A stretch of 64,000 nucleotides of DNA from Oscillospiraceae bacterium (GTDB lineage: Bacteria; Bacillota; Clostridia; Oscillospirales; Ruminococcaceae), in NCBI GenBank assembly GCA_015067175.1, contig SVMX01000003.1, forward strand, positions 156,457 to 220,456. The letters are read 5' to 3'. Shown one piece after another: positions 17,734 through 27,169 of the stretch. The position numbers were made by a program, and so were the translations under genes. Positions within the stretch are counted from its first letter, which is position 1. Each line of letters opens with the position of its first letter. Below the pieces are notes generated by a model that searched no databases, was not told where the DNA came from, and was given only the letters and a program-made list of their open reading frames with translations.

Positions 17734-20080
17734 TTTTTCGAAATTCGGCACTTATTTCCGCTACAAGCTGCATAATATGCGCTCGATGATAACACTTAAT
17801 TGTATTTTTGCGCTGCTGACCTATCCGCTTGCAGTCGGTATGATGATACCCACAGCCAATTTGGGCGTTGCATTTAATCAGCGTCAAGATCACGGCACTA
17901 TTGAATACGAGCAGATGAGAAATCTTGTTCAAGGTATGACGTCGGTATGGATAACCTGCATATTTATTGCGTTTGCGATGCTGGTAGCGTTGTTCCTCAT
18001 GAACTTTGTTATATGCCAGAAGAACTATCGCTGGCTTTATAACAAGAATGTTGTTGATATGGATTATTCCTTGCCTGTATCCGATGATACGCGCTTTTTC
18101 GGTGACCTGCTGGCTACGCTGAGCGCAAGCCTCATTCCGCATCTTGCGGCGATAATTATCGGCATCGTTCTGTCTTATTTCCTGCCGATTAGCGATCTGC
18201 CTAAGTATGAGCAGAGCTTGGTGGACGAGGTAAGGGGAGTTTTCGTTCAGCTTGCTTTTACAGGCTTTGTGGCTTGTATCATGTTTGTTGGCGTGACACT
18301 GCTGGTTATGTCGCTGTGCGGGCGCAAGAAGGAGGCTCGCATATATCCTTTTGTGGTGAATGCTGCGATACCTATCATTCATGCGCTGTGCGTGTATATC
18401 GTGACAAGTCATGCGTATGGCTGTTCTGCTGATGAATTGGCTGATTTTACAAGCATTGCCTTTACTTCGCCGCTTGGTCTGCTGTTTACGTCTATCGGAA
18501 GCTTTGCAGATGACGGTATTTTATTTAGTACGCGTCACCTTGCCGACGGAACAGTTACTACCGAGGTGGTATATACTCCGCCGCTGTTCAGACCTGAGGT
18601 GCTGATACCGCTTATCATTATCACGCTCCTGTGCTTTACGGCTGCATATTTCCTTATCAAGCACCGCCGTGCCGAGCGCGTGGGAAGCTCCTTTGTTTTC
18701 CGTGCGGTCAATCTGATACTTCCTGCGATTGTGATATTCACGATAACAGCTCCGTTTGCGGCAAACATATTGAACGGTGCAGACCCATACTATCCGGTAT
18801 ATAATTATCACACTCATAATATCGGCGGAAATATTGTGGCGATGTGTGTTATCACATTCATTGTTTCTGTTATCATAGAGCTTGTCAGCGGCAAGGGCTT
18901 CAAAAAGTTCCACATTACACTTGCAAAGTACGTTGTGACGCTTGCGGCAAGCTTTGGAATATGCACGGCTCTGTATTATTCAAACGGCATGGGTGCGGCT
19001 TATTTTGTGCCGGCGGTTGACAGTGTTTCTTCCGTGTCGTATTATATCAATAATAATATTGATCGCGACAGAAGCGTTTCGGGTACTGTGACACAGCCGC
19101 AGTATATCGCGGATGTTATTGAGGCGCACGCTGATATTCCGAAGAACGGCCCCGAATGTGATGAAATGAACTACTCGCTTAGTCTGACATATTTCCTCAA
19201 GGACGGCAGCAAGATCGAGCGTTTTTATGCAATCACAGAAGAGCGCTATAACGAGATGGCCCGCAGTCTTGTGAATCCCGAGCAGTGCTTTGCAATGCTT
19301 GGCGGCAGTACGCCTACGAGCAAAATGCTTCATTCACGAATAATAGATATACAGATAAACGATCTGCATTATGTTGTGGATATGTCGTATGAGGAATTCA
19401 TCAATGCACTGCGTAAGGACAGCGAAAAGGCAAGCTACGAGCTGCTTTGCGGCTCTGACAGTATGCACAGTATTGACTTTTATGCATCTTATCAATTTGT
19501 ACAGGGTGATAACTCGGGCGGTGGTACTTCAGCGTTTTATGTATATCCGTGGTGCGAGAACACTATAGAGCTGCTTAAGAGCAAGGGTGTTCCGCTGTTC
19601 GAGGGCGAGAACGTTTCACAATATAAGACAGCGTTCCTTATCGAGCGTAATGATTTTGATATAAACGATGATGTGTACAGCGCCCAAATCGATGCATGCT
19701 TTGTCGTGTCCCTTGGAGAACAAGCTGTTAAGGATTACAATGACCGCAAATGGTTGTATGAATTGTATGGTTTCGACAGCTATTTTGAAGAATACGGTGA
19801 AGATGCGGTCGATGTTATAAAGGACACTTATTTCGGTGAGAACGCGGAGATCGTAAGGGTGCAGATAGATGAGAACAACATTGATCTGGTGAACGATCTG
19901 AGAGCGCTGTGTTCATCAAATATCTCCTCGGACTATTCGGCTGAAAAGCTGTATACACTGGTGCTGGCAAGTCAGGCTGAGTTGTACAGCCCCGGAGCTG
20001 TACATTCCAAAGATGAGTATTCTGTAAAAGAAGAGAATCTTGGCAGCGCAGAGGAGATAATCAATCAGCTTTTTGGTTAA
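17708..20080 (+). CDS. Large ABC transporter permease-type membrane protein
   Basis: Multiple TM segments; start overlaps the ATPase gene end; long C-terminal soluble region. Confidence 0.75.
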   Translation: MTAQSWTGNFSKFGTYFRYKLHNMRSMITLNCIFALLTYPLAVGMMIPTANLGVAFNQRQDHGTIEYEQMRNLVQGMTSVWITCIFIAFAMLVALFLMNFVICQKNYRWLYNKNVVDMDYSLPVSDDTRFFGDLLATLSASLIPHLAAIIIGIVLSYFLPISDLPKYEQSLVDEVRGVFVQLAFTGFVACIMFVGVTLLVMSLCGRKKEARIYPFVVNAAIPIIHALCVYIVTSHAYGCSADELADFTSIAFTSPLGLLFTSIGSFADDGILFSTRHLADGTVTTEVVYTPPLFRPEVLIPLIIITLLCFTAAYFLIKHRRAERVGSSFVFRAVNLILPAIVIFTITAPFAANILNGADPYYPVYNYHTHNIGGNIVAMCVITFIVSVIIELVSGKGFKKFHITLAKYVVTLAASFGICTALYYSNGMGAAYFVPAVDSVSSVSYYINNNIDRDRSVSGTVTQPQYIADVIEAHADIPKNGPECDEMNYSLSLTYFLKDGSKIERFYAITEERYNEMARSLVNPEQCFAMLGGSTPTSKMLHSRIIDIQINDLHYVVDMSYEEFINALRKDSEKASYELLCGSDSMHSIDFYASYQFVQGDNSGGGTSAFYVYPWCENTIELLKSKGVPLFEGENVSQYKTAFLIERNDFDINDDVYSAQIDACFVVSLGEQAVKDYNDRKWLYELYGFDSYFEEYGEDAVDVIKDTYFGENAEIVRVQIDENNIDLVNDLRALCSSNISSDYSAEKLYTLVLASQAELYSPGAVHSKDEYSVKEENLGSAEEIINQLFG

Positions 20081-20109
20081 AATGATATCTTCATTTCCCC
20101 TCAAATAAA

Positions 20110-20148
20110 GAAAAGCACGGCTTCTACGGAGGTTGTGCTTTTCCTTTT
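20110..20148 (+). terminator. Rho-independent terminator
   Basis: gaaaagcac...gtgcttttccttttatt. Confidence 0.8.
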
Positions 20149-20310
20149 ATTAAGTAACTTGTAGAAATTTGAGGTCTAAAATTGTGCAAAGTTGATAATT
20201 TTATATCAATAAATGGAAAAGTGTGTCAATTAGTTGTGCAAAGTGTGCGACTTTGCTAAAAATTTCATAAAATTTTCTCTTATTAAAGGAAACGTTTTTT
20301 TTAAAAAAAG

Positions 20311-20339
20311 TTGCAATATGAGAGTAAATGGTGTATAAT
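20311..20339 (+). promoter_or_regulatory. Sigma-A type promoter of flagellar operon
   Basis: TTGCAA - 17 bp - TATAAT about 80 bp upstream of flgB. Confidence 0.7.
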
Positions 20340-20416
20340 TATAATACGAATAACCATGCGAATTTGTAAGTTTTTTACTGTTGACATAATATACTTATTT
20401 ATAAAGGGGAATCGAT

Positions 20417-20782
20417 ATGGCACTTTTTGATACTTCCGCGTTCCGTATTCTCGAACAGGGCATGAGCGTGCTGTGGCAAAAGCAGCAGATCATCTCTCAG
20501 AATATCGCAAATTCGGACACGCCTGACTATAACTGCAAATATCTTGAGTTCAGCGGTGTGCTTCGCGAAAAGCTGCGCGCTAACGGCTCAATAAAGCAGG
20601 AGCTTAACCTCAGACAGGAGATAGTTGTTGACACATACACAAGAGATCAGTTCGACGGAAACAACGTTGACCTTGATACTCAGATGGCTGAGCTTACAAA
20701 CACACAGCTTCAGATGGACGCGCTTATAAACTCCATGAACGGCAATTTCACCAGAATGAGAAGTGCGATGGTAACTAAGTAA
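20417..20782 (+). CDS. flgB: Flagellar basal body rod protein FlgB
   Basis: QIISQNIANSDTPDYNCKYLEF; first gene of the flagellar operon. Confidence 0.93.
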   Translation: MALFDTSAFRILEQGMSVLWQKQQIISQNIANSDTPDYNCKYLEFSGVLREKLRANGSIKQELNLRQEIVVDTYTRDQFDGNNVDLDTQMAELTNTQLQMDALINSMNGNFTRMRSAMVTK

Positions 20783-20794
20783 CGGAGGTAAGAG

Positions 20795-21253
20795 ATGGCT
20801 TTTTTAAGTTCGCTTAATATTCCTCTTTCGGGCATGACCGCAGAGAGGCTCAGAATGGATATAATCTCGCAGAACGTTGCAAATGCAGACAATGTTGCAA
20901 CTACCGCCGAGGAGGCGTACAAGCGTCAGATGGTGGTGTTCGGAGAGGATAAGAACTTCAAGTCCCTGCTGTGGACAAAGCTTGGCAGCGGTGAGGCTCA
21001 TTTCCATAAGTACATACAGTACAAAGGCGTTGAGGTAAGGAGAGTTGTGGAGGACGAAACTCCCGCTGAGCCTGTGTATGACCCTACGCACCCGCTCGCA
21101 GACGAGCTTGGCTATGTGTACGAATCGAATGTTGATGTTGCTGTTGAGCAGCTCGACGCGATCGAAGCGTCCAATATGTACGACGCAAACCTTGCAGTGT
21201 ATGAGGTGGTTAAATCCATGGCGCAGAAAGCGCTGAACATCGGCAAGGGATAA
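20795..21253 (+). CDS. flgC: Flagellar basal body rod protein FlgC
   Basis: SGMTAERLRMDIISQNVANADNV...SNVDVAVEQLDAIEASNMYDANLAVYEVVKSMAQKALNIGKG. Confidence 0.93.
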   Translation: MAFLSSLNIPLSGMTAERLRMDIISQNVANADNVATTAEEAYKRQMVVFGEDKNFKSLLWTKLGSGEAHFHKYIQYKGVEVRRVVEDETPAEPVYDPTHPLADELGYVYESNVDVAVEQLDAIEASNMYDANLAVYEVVKSMAQKALNIGKG

Positions 21254-21289
21254 TACAGAGCTTGATTTATATTGAAAGGATTGATAAGA

Positions 21290-21604
21290 ATGATAGATTT
21301 CGTACCGATTTCAACTGTCCGTCCTATGGAGCAGATGACTCCGATGGACGCTACGAGCGGCAAGCTTGCAGTCAATGTTAAGGACGCTTCCTTTATTGAT
21401 GTTTTCAGAGGTCTTGTTGACAACGTTATCGAAACCAACGAGCAGGTGGACAGGGATGCTATCGACCTTATGCTCGGCAATATCGACGATCTTGCACAGG
21501 TCCAGGCGAATATCGAAAAAGCTTCCGTTGCGGTAGATCTGCTTGTAACGGTTAAGAATGAGGCGCTCAGCGCTTACAGCACTATAATCAATATGCAGGT
21601 ATAA
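21290..21604 (+). CDS. fliE: Flagellar hook-basal body complex protein FliE
   Basis: IDLMLGNIDDLAQVQANIEKASVAVDLLVTVKNEALSAYSTIINMQV. Confidence 0.93.
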   Translation: MIDFVPISTVRPMEQMTPMDATSGKLAVNVKDASFIDVFRGLVDNVIETNEQVDRDAIDLMLGNIDDLAQVQANIEKASVAVDLLVTVKNEALSAYSTIINMQV

Positions 21605-21660
21605 TCTGCGCAAAAAAAGCAAAAGTTTTTGTATGTTTTTGCTTCGGAGGTCACTTTTGA

Positions 21661-23313
21661 ATGAATGAAAAGCTGAAAAATACCGTGACTGTCGTTAAGG
21701 AAAAGTGGAGCGGCTTCACAAAGATGGCGAAAATACTGCTCGTTACTGTTCCTATAGCGGTGATCGCGATAATAATCGTTATTGTTATACTTCTAAATCA
21801 GAAAGGAACCGCTGTTCTGTTCTCAGGTGTGAATCAGTCCGAGGCGGGCGAGATAGCTTCCGCTATAACCGCACTCGGCGTTACTGAGGTCGTTGTTGAA
21901 AGCGATGGCGATATCATAGTTCCCGAGGATCAGGTGGATTATCTCAGAATGCAGATGTATATGCAGGGCTATCCCAAGTCTACCACCGATTATGAGATCT
22001 GGAATAACGGTCTTGATCTTTGGTCTACCGATTCGGACAAGCGTGAGGTCGCACGTCAGCAGCTTGAAACGCGCATCGGCGCTATGCTGACAGCGCTTGA
22101 CGAGGTAAGAGCGGCTACAGTTACGCTGACACTGCCCGATGTTCCCGATTATGCTATCGTAACAGATAAGGGCGTTGCGTATTGCTCTGTCGTTCTTAAC
22201 CTTAAAGACGGCGCAGAGCTTGACAATGCCGAGGTTCGTGCAATTTATCGCGCAATAACAACAAGTGCGGAGAATCTTGACAGGGATAACGTATCTATTA
22301 TGGATACAACAGGCAAGATGTACGCATGGGTAAACCCCGAGGACGACAACAAGGCTGAGATCGATCCATCGGGCGTTGAGGTCGCAGAACGCAGACTTCA
22401 GTTCCAGAAGGAATATGAGGCACAGCTTGCCGAGGGTCTCGGCGATATGTTCGATAAGGTCTATGGTGAGAATAACTACGCATTCAACGTAACAGCAATA
22501 CTCGACTATGACCCGCTGACAATCGATAAAGAGGAGTTTATCCCTGTTACAGGAACAAATGCAGGTGTTATCGATCATGAAAAGGACGTTGCCGAGGGCG
22601 GATACTTAGGTACTGAAGGCGACGTGGTAGGCGTAACTCCGAATGGTGATAAGTCCCCCGATTATCCCGAGTTTATTGGACTTGAGGACGGACAGAGCTA
22701 CTACTACGACAGCGAAGAAACACAGTATAAGGTATCCAATATCAGAACGTCGCTTACTAAGGACGGCTATGATATCGAGCGTCTTTCCGTTGCTCTTATG
22801 ATCAACGAAACAAATATGACCGAGGCCGAGCGCGAAGCGCTTAGCGACATCGTTGCAAAGGCAGCAGGTACAGACATCGCAAATGTATCTGTTTACAACA
22901 CTCCGTTTGCCCTCAAGGGCGGCAGCGGCACGACCATCACAGACGGCGACAGCATCAAGGTCATCACTCCCGAGGATACATACCGCGATATGCTGCTGTT
23001 TGTTGTTGTTGGTCTTGGCGTACTGCTTGTGGTATTACTTATTATGTCACTGTTTATGAGCAGCTCCAGAAAGAAGAAGATAAGACGCAGACAGGAGGCT
23101 GCACTCGCAGCAGCGGGTGCTCAGTACGAGTCTATGTCTTCCGCACAGGTTCCCGAGGCTATCGAGGAAGTGGATTTCAATATCGCAAGTCTTACAGAGG
23201 AAGCGGGCAAGGATTCCAAGGAAACTATCCTCAAGCGCGAGATCAGCGAGTTTGCAAAGACCAACCCCGAGATTGTTGCGGCTATTATCAGAAATATGCT
23301 GAGAGAAGAATAA
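21661..23313 (+). CDS. fliF: Flagellar M-ring protein FliF
   Basis: VLFSGVNQSEAGEIASAITALGV...DSDKREVARQQLETRIGAML. Confidence 0.95.
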   Translation: MNEKLKNTVTVVKEKWSGFTKMAKILLVTVPIAVIAIIIVIVILLNQKGTAVLFSGVNQSEAGEIASAITALGVTEVVVESDGDIIVPEDQVDYLRMQMYMQGYPKSTTDYEIWNNGLDLWSTDSDKREVARQQLETRIGAMLTALDEVRAATVTLTLPDVPDYAIVTDKGVAYCSVVLNLKDGAELDNAEVRAIYRAITTSAENLDRDNVSIMDTTGKMYAWVNPEDDNKAEIDPSGVEVAERRLQFQKEYEAQLAEGLGDMFDKVYGENNYAFNVTAILDYDPLTIDKEEFIPVTGTNAGVIDHEKDVAEGGYLGTEGDVVGVTPNGDKSPDYPEFIGLEDGQSYYYDSEETQYKVSNIRTSLTKDGYDIERLSVALMINETNMTEAEREALSDIVAKAAGTDIANVSVYNTPFALKGGSGTTITDGDSIKVITPEDTYRDMLLFVVVGLGVLLVVLLIMSLFMSSSRKKKIRRRQEAALAAAGAQYESMSSAQVPEAIEEVDFNIASLTEEAGKDSKETILKREISEFAKTNPEIVAAIIRNMLREE

Positions 23314-23332
23314 ACCCATCGGAGGGATTTAA

Positions 23333-24352
23333 ATGGCTAAAGAAAATAGTGTTGACCTTGCTGCTGCGAAAAGGATCGCGTTGGTACTGGCTTCAATGGG
23401 AGCGGAAAACGCTTCCAGCATATACAAGCATCTCGCCGATGATGAGGTAGAGGCTGTATCTGTGGAGCTGGCAAGGCTTGATTATCAGCCTATCGAGGTC
23501 GTTGAGGAAGTCCTCAACGAGTTCTACGAGCTGTGCCTTACCCAAAAGGTAGTTACCGAGGGCGGCGTTGACTATGCCCGTGAGATCCTTGAAAAGGCAT
23601 TCGGTCAGGAAGCGGCTTCCAGCTTGCTTGCACGTATAACAAAACAGCTTAAAACGAAGTCGTTCGATTTCGTGAGAAAAGCAGACTATAAAAACCTGCT
23701 GGCTATCGTTCAGAACGAGCACCCGCAGACGATCGCGCTGATACTTTCATACGCAAGAAGCGATCAGGCTTCGGCTATCCTCGCGGAGCTTCCCAAGGAG
23801 AAGCGCGTTGAGGTAGTTGAGCGTATCGCGCGAATGGACAGAGCACAGCCCGAGGTCGTAAAATCCATCGAGCACGCTCTTGAGAAGAAGTTTGCAAGCC
23901 TTGTTACCATGGACTCCATGGAGGTCGGCGGTATCAACTATGTTGCAGAGGTCATGAACAATGTAGACCGTGCAACCGAGAAGTTTATCTTCGACGAGCT
24001 GTCTGCACGCGACCAGAAGCTGGCAGACCTCATCAAGCAGAAGATGTTCGTATTCGAGGATATCGTCAATCTGGACGCGCTGTCTATTCAGGCGTTCACA
24101 AAGGAGATCGATCCCAAGGATCTTGCGGTCGCTATCAAGGGCTCTACACAGGAGGTTGCGGAGTGTATCTTTGCAAACATCTCCTCCCGTGCAAGAGAGA
24201 GCCTGCAGGCAGACATCGAGTATCTGCACAATGTTCGTATGCGTGATGTTGAGGAGGCTCAGCAGCGTATCGTTTCCGTCATCAGACGTCTGGAGCAGGA
24301 GGGCGTGGTTACCATTTCCCACGGCTCGGGCGGCGACGAAATTATTGCGTAA
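23333..24352 (+). CDS. fliG: Flagellar motor switch protein FliG
   Basis: NEHPQTIALILSYARSDQASAILAELPKEKRVEVVERIARM. Confidence 0.97.
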   Translation: MAKENSVDLAAAKRIALVLASMGAENASSIYKHLADDEVEAVSVELARLDYQPIEVVEEVLNEFYELCLTQKVVTEGGVDYAREILEKAFGQEAASSLLARITKQLKTKSFDFVRKADYKNLLAIVQNEHPQTIALILSYARSDQASAILAELPKEKRVEVVERIARMDRAQPEVVKSIEHALEKKFASLVTMDSMEVGGINYVAEVMNNVDRATEKFIFDELSARDQKLADLIKQKMFVFEDIVNLDALSIQAFTKEIDPKDLAVAIKGSTQEVAECIFANISSRARESLQADIEYLHNVRMRDVEEAQQRIVSVIRRLEQEGVVTISHGSGGDEIIA

Positions 24353-24376
24353 CTCTTGGATTTCGGAGGGATTTGA

Positions 24377-25297
24377 TTGGCAGTTTTAAAAAGGAACTCC
24401 GTGTTCTGCGGCGGCGGTGTGGATATTTCCAACAGGGTCGTTATCACACGCCCGCCTGTTGAGGAAATTCCTGCCGAACCTGTTGAAGAATATGTTGAGC
24501 CTGCTCCCGCCGAGCCGATAAAGCCCGATATCGCGGCAGAGCTTGAGCTGCGTATGCAGCTTCTTGAGGAGCGCGAGGCGCAGGTTGAGGCTCAGCAGCA
24601 ACAGCTTGCGGCGCTGAAGGAGCAATACATAGAGCAGGGCAAGGATGTGATCCTTGAGGCGAAGCGCCGTGCAGAGGGCATTATAGAAGAAGCTAACGCA
24701 AACGCCGCACAGATCGTGTCTGACGCGGAAGCGCAGCGCGACGATGTGTTCATAAAGGCGCGCGCAGAGGGCTTTGAGCAGGGCAAAAAGGACGGCGTTG
24801 AGGCGTGCATTGCAGCGGAAAGAGATGTTCTTGACGAGGCAAAGATGTTCGCAGAGAGGATAAACTCCGAGAAAGCGGCGCTGTTCGAGGGCTATGAAAG
24901 AGATATCTACGACACTGTGATGACCATAGCGAACAAGATAACGCTTGACAGTCTGACCGCGAAGGACGGCACAGTGGTCAAAAAGCTTATCAAGAAAGCG
25001 GCGAAGGATTTCCGCAGCACCGAGCGTATCCGCATTACGCTGGATAAAAACGGTACATCGGAGGAGCTTGCCGCAGACTATGAATATCTGAAGGAGCTTT
25101 GCGGCGGCGTTCAGCACGTTGAGGTAGAGCTTCTGCCTGACGCCGAGCCGGGAACTATCATTGTTGAGAGCGGCGGAGAGATAATAGACGCAGGTATAAA
25201 CACTCAGCTTCGAATGATACAGGAGCTTGGCGAGGGCAAATTCAATGTTCCGCGCAAAAGGCGCACTACAAAAAAGAAGGCTGAGTCAGAAGAATGA
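24377..25297 (+). CDS. fliH: Flagellar assembly protein FliH (TTG start)
   Basis: Between fliG and fliI; coiled-coil then FliH-like C-terminus. Confidence 0.88.
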   Translation: MAVLKRNSVFCGGGVDISNRVVITRPPVEEIPAEPVEEYVEPAPAEPIKPDIAAELELRMQLLEEREAQVEAQQQQLAALKEQYIEQGKDVILEAKRRAEGIIEEANANAAQIVSDAEAQRDDVFIKARAEGFEQGKKDGVEACIAAERDVLDEAKMFAERINSEKAALFEGYERDIYDTVMTIANKITLDSLTAKDGTVVKKLIKKAAKDFRSTERIRITLDKNGTSEELAADYEYLKELCGGVQHVEVELLPDAEPGTIIVESGGEIIDAGINTQLRMIQELGEGKFNVPRKRRTTKKKAESEE

Positions 25298-25319
25298 TTA
25301 ACACAGCGGAGGTCGCAGT

Positions 25320-26636
25320 TTGGATTTTTCAGCATTTCGTGATGAGATAACTAAATATGACACCTTTCGCTACATGGGTAAGATCGAAAAGATCGTGGGA
25401 ATGACCATCGAAGCAAGCGGTCCTACCTGTAATATAGGCGATGTATGCCGCATATATTCAAAGGATATGTCGTCTTTTATACACGCAGAGGTCGTGGGCT
25501 TTAACAAGGAAAATATCCTGCTGATGCCCTACACCGATATCGAGGGTATAGGTCCCGGCAGTATCGTTGACAACACAGGCGACAAACTTGTGCTGAAAGC
25601 GGGCGATGCGCTTGTCGGCAGGATCGTTGACGCAATGGGAAATCCGCTTGACGGCGGTGAACAGCCTAATTGCCCCGATACTATATCAATAACAGGTATT
25701 CCTGTTAATCCATTTACAAGACCCCCGATAAGGGATACTATAGAGCTTGGCGTTAAAGCCATTGACGGTATGCTCACCATGGGCAAGGGACAGAGAATGG
25801 GCATATTCGCAGGCTCGGGCGTCGGTAAGTCAACGCTGATGGGCATGATAGCGCGAAATGTCAAGGCTGATGTAAACGTTATTGCGCTGGTAGGAGAGAG
25901 AGGACGCGAGGTGCGTGAGTTTATCGAGCGTGACCTCGGACCCGAAGGCATGGCGCGTTCCGTGCTTGTCATTGCAACGTCGGATCAGCCCGCAATGATG
26001 CGAAGCAAGTGCCCGCTCACCGCGACAGCAATCGCAGAGTATTTCATGAAGCAGGGCAAGGACGTGCTGCTCATGATGGACAGTCTTACGCGTTACGCTA
26101 TGGCGCTGCGTGAGGTTGGTCTTTCAGTAGGCGAGCCGCCTATCGCAAGAGGCTATACACCGTCTATCTACAGCAATATGCCAAAGCTTCTGGAGCGTGC
26201 GGGAAACTTCCCTGAAGGCTCTATCACAGGCATCTACACCGTGCTCGTTGAGGGCGACGACACCAACGAGCCTATTGCAGATACAGTCCGCGGTATCATT
26301 GACGGACATATCATTCTTTCGCGTAAGATCGCGGCGCAGAACCACTACCCCGCGATAGACATACTGCAGAGCGTCAGCCGTCTTATGTCGGAGATAGCTC
26401 CTCCTGAACACAAGGACGCTGCGGGCAAACTCAGAAATCTGCTTTCGATGTACAACAGCAATTCCGATCTGATATCTATCGGCGCGTATAAGCACGGTAC
26501 TAACCCCGCGCTTGACGAGGCAATAAACAAGATCGACAGGATAAACGACTTCCTGATGCAGAAAGTCGAGCAGTCCTACAGCCTTGAGCAGACCGTAAGG
26601 CTGCTGCTTCAGGCAGTGAATGACGACGCTGTATAA
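25320..26636 (+). CDS. fliI: Flagellar export ATPase FliI (TTG start)
   Basis: GIFAGSGVGKSTLMGMIARN; MMDSLTRYAMALREVGLSVGEPP. Confidence 0.97.
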   Translation: MDFSAFRDEITKYDTFRYMGKIEKIVGMTIEASGPTCNIGDVCRIYSKDMSSFIHAEVVGFNKENILLMPYTDIEGIGPGSIVDNTGDKLVLKAGDALVGRIVDAMGNPLDGGEQPNCPDTISITGIPVNPFTRPPIRDTIELGVKAIDGMLTMGKGQRMGIFAGSGVGKSTLMGMIARNVKADVNVIALVGERGREVREFIERDLGPEGMARSVLVIATSDQPAMMRSKCPLTATAIAEYFMKQGKDVLLMMDSLTRYAMALREVGLSVGEPPIARGYTPSIYSNMPKLLERAGNFPEGSITGIYTVLVEGDDTNEPIADTVRGIIDGHIILSRKIAAQNHYPAIDILQSVSRLMSEIAPPEHKDAAGKLRNLLSMYNSNSDLISIGAYKHGTNPALDEAINKIDRINDFLMQKVEQSYSLEQTVRLLLQAVNDDAV

Positions 26637-26658
26637 GCTTGAAATAGGGTGAATTTTT

Positions 26659-27105
26659 ATGAAGAAATTTCAGTTTTCCCTCCAGAAGCTTATGGATTTC
26701 CGCGAGCAGGAGCTTGATCGTCAGAAGAACACGCTGAGTGCGCTTCGTGTAGAGCTTCAGAATATCGAGGAAGCAGCAGAGGCGCTGAGGGTCAGGGTAG
26801 CCGAAGAAAGCGCAGAGCTTGAGCGAAAATGCGCACAAGGCGCACAGGCTTATGAGATATCCGTCAGAAAGCGTTATATAGTAACGCTTCAGCAGGATAT
26901 ACATCTCAAAGAAGCGCAGGCGGCTCAGAAGCGCGCAGAGGTCGAGGCACAGCTTAATGTGGTGGTGGAAGCGACCAAAGACGTAAAGACCCTTGAAAAG
27001 CTGGAGGAAAAGCAGCTTGAGGAATACAAGGCGCTTGAAAATAAGGAAAACGAGCAGTTTATAGAGGAGTTCGTTTCCAATGCGTCGATAAGGAGCATGA
27101 CTTAA
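26659..27105 (+). CDS. fliJ: Flagellar export protein FliJ
   Basis: MKKFQFSLQKLMDFREQELDRQKNTLSAL coiled coil, after fliI. Confidence 0.9.
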   Translation: MKKFQFSLQKLMDFREQELDRQKNTLSALRVELQNIEEAAEALRVRVAEESAELERKCAQGAQAYEISVRKRYIVTLQQDIHLKEAQAAQKRAEVEAQLNVVVEATKDVKTLEKLEEKQLEEYKALENKENEQFIEEFVSNASIRSMT

Positions 27106-27169
27106 AGTGATATCAAGGCATACGCCATGATATATATTATTATAATATTGTAAGGAGGTGAAAGAAAAA

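Noticed and set aside
17624-18412. 262-aa minus-strand ORF antisense to ABC permease start
   Set aside because: Shadow ORF; no RBS and no motif, while the plus-strand permease is coupled to its ATPase gene
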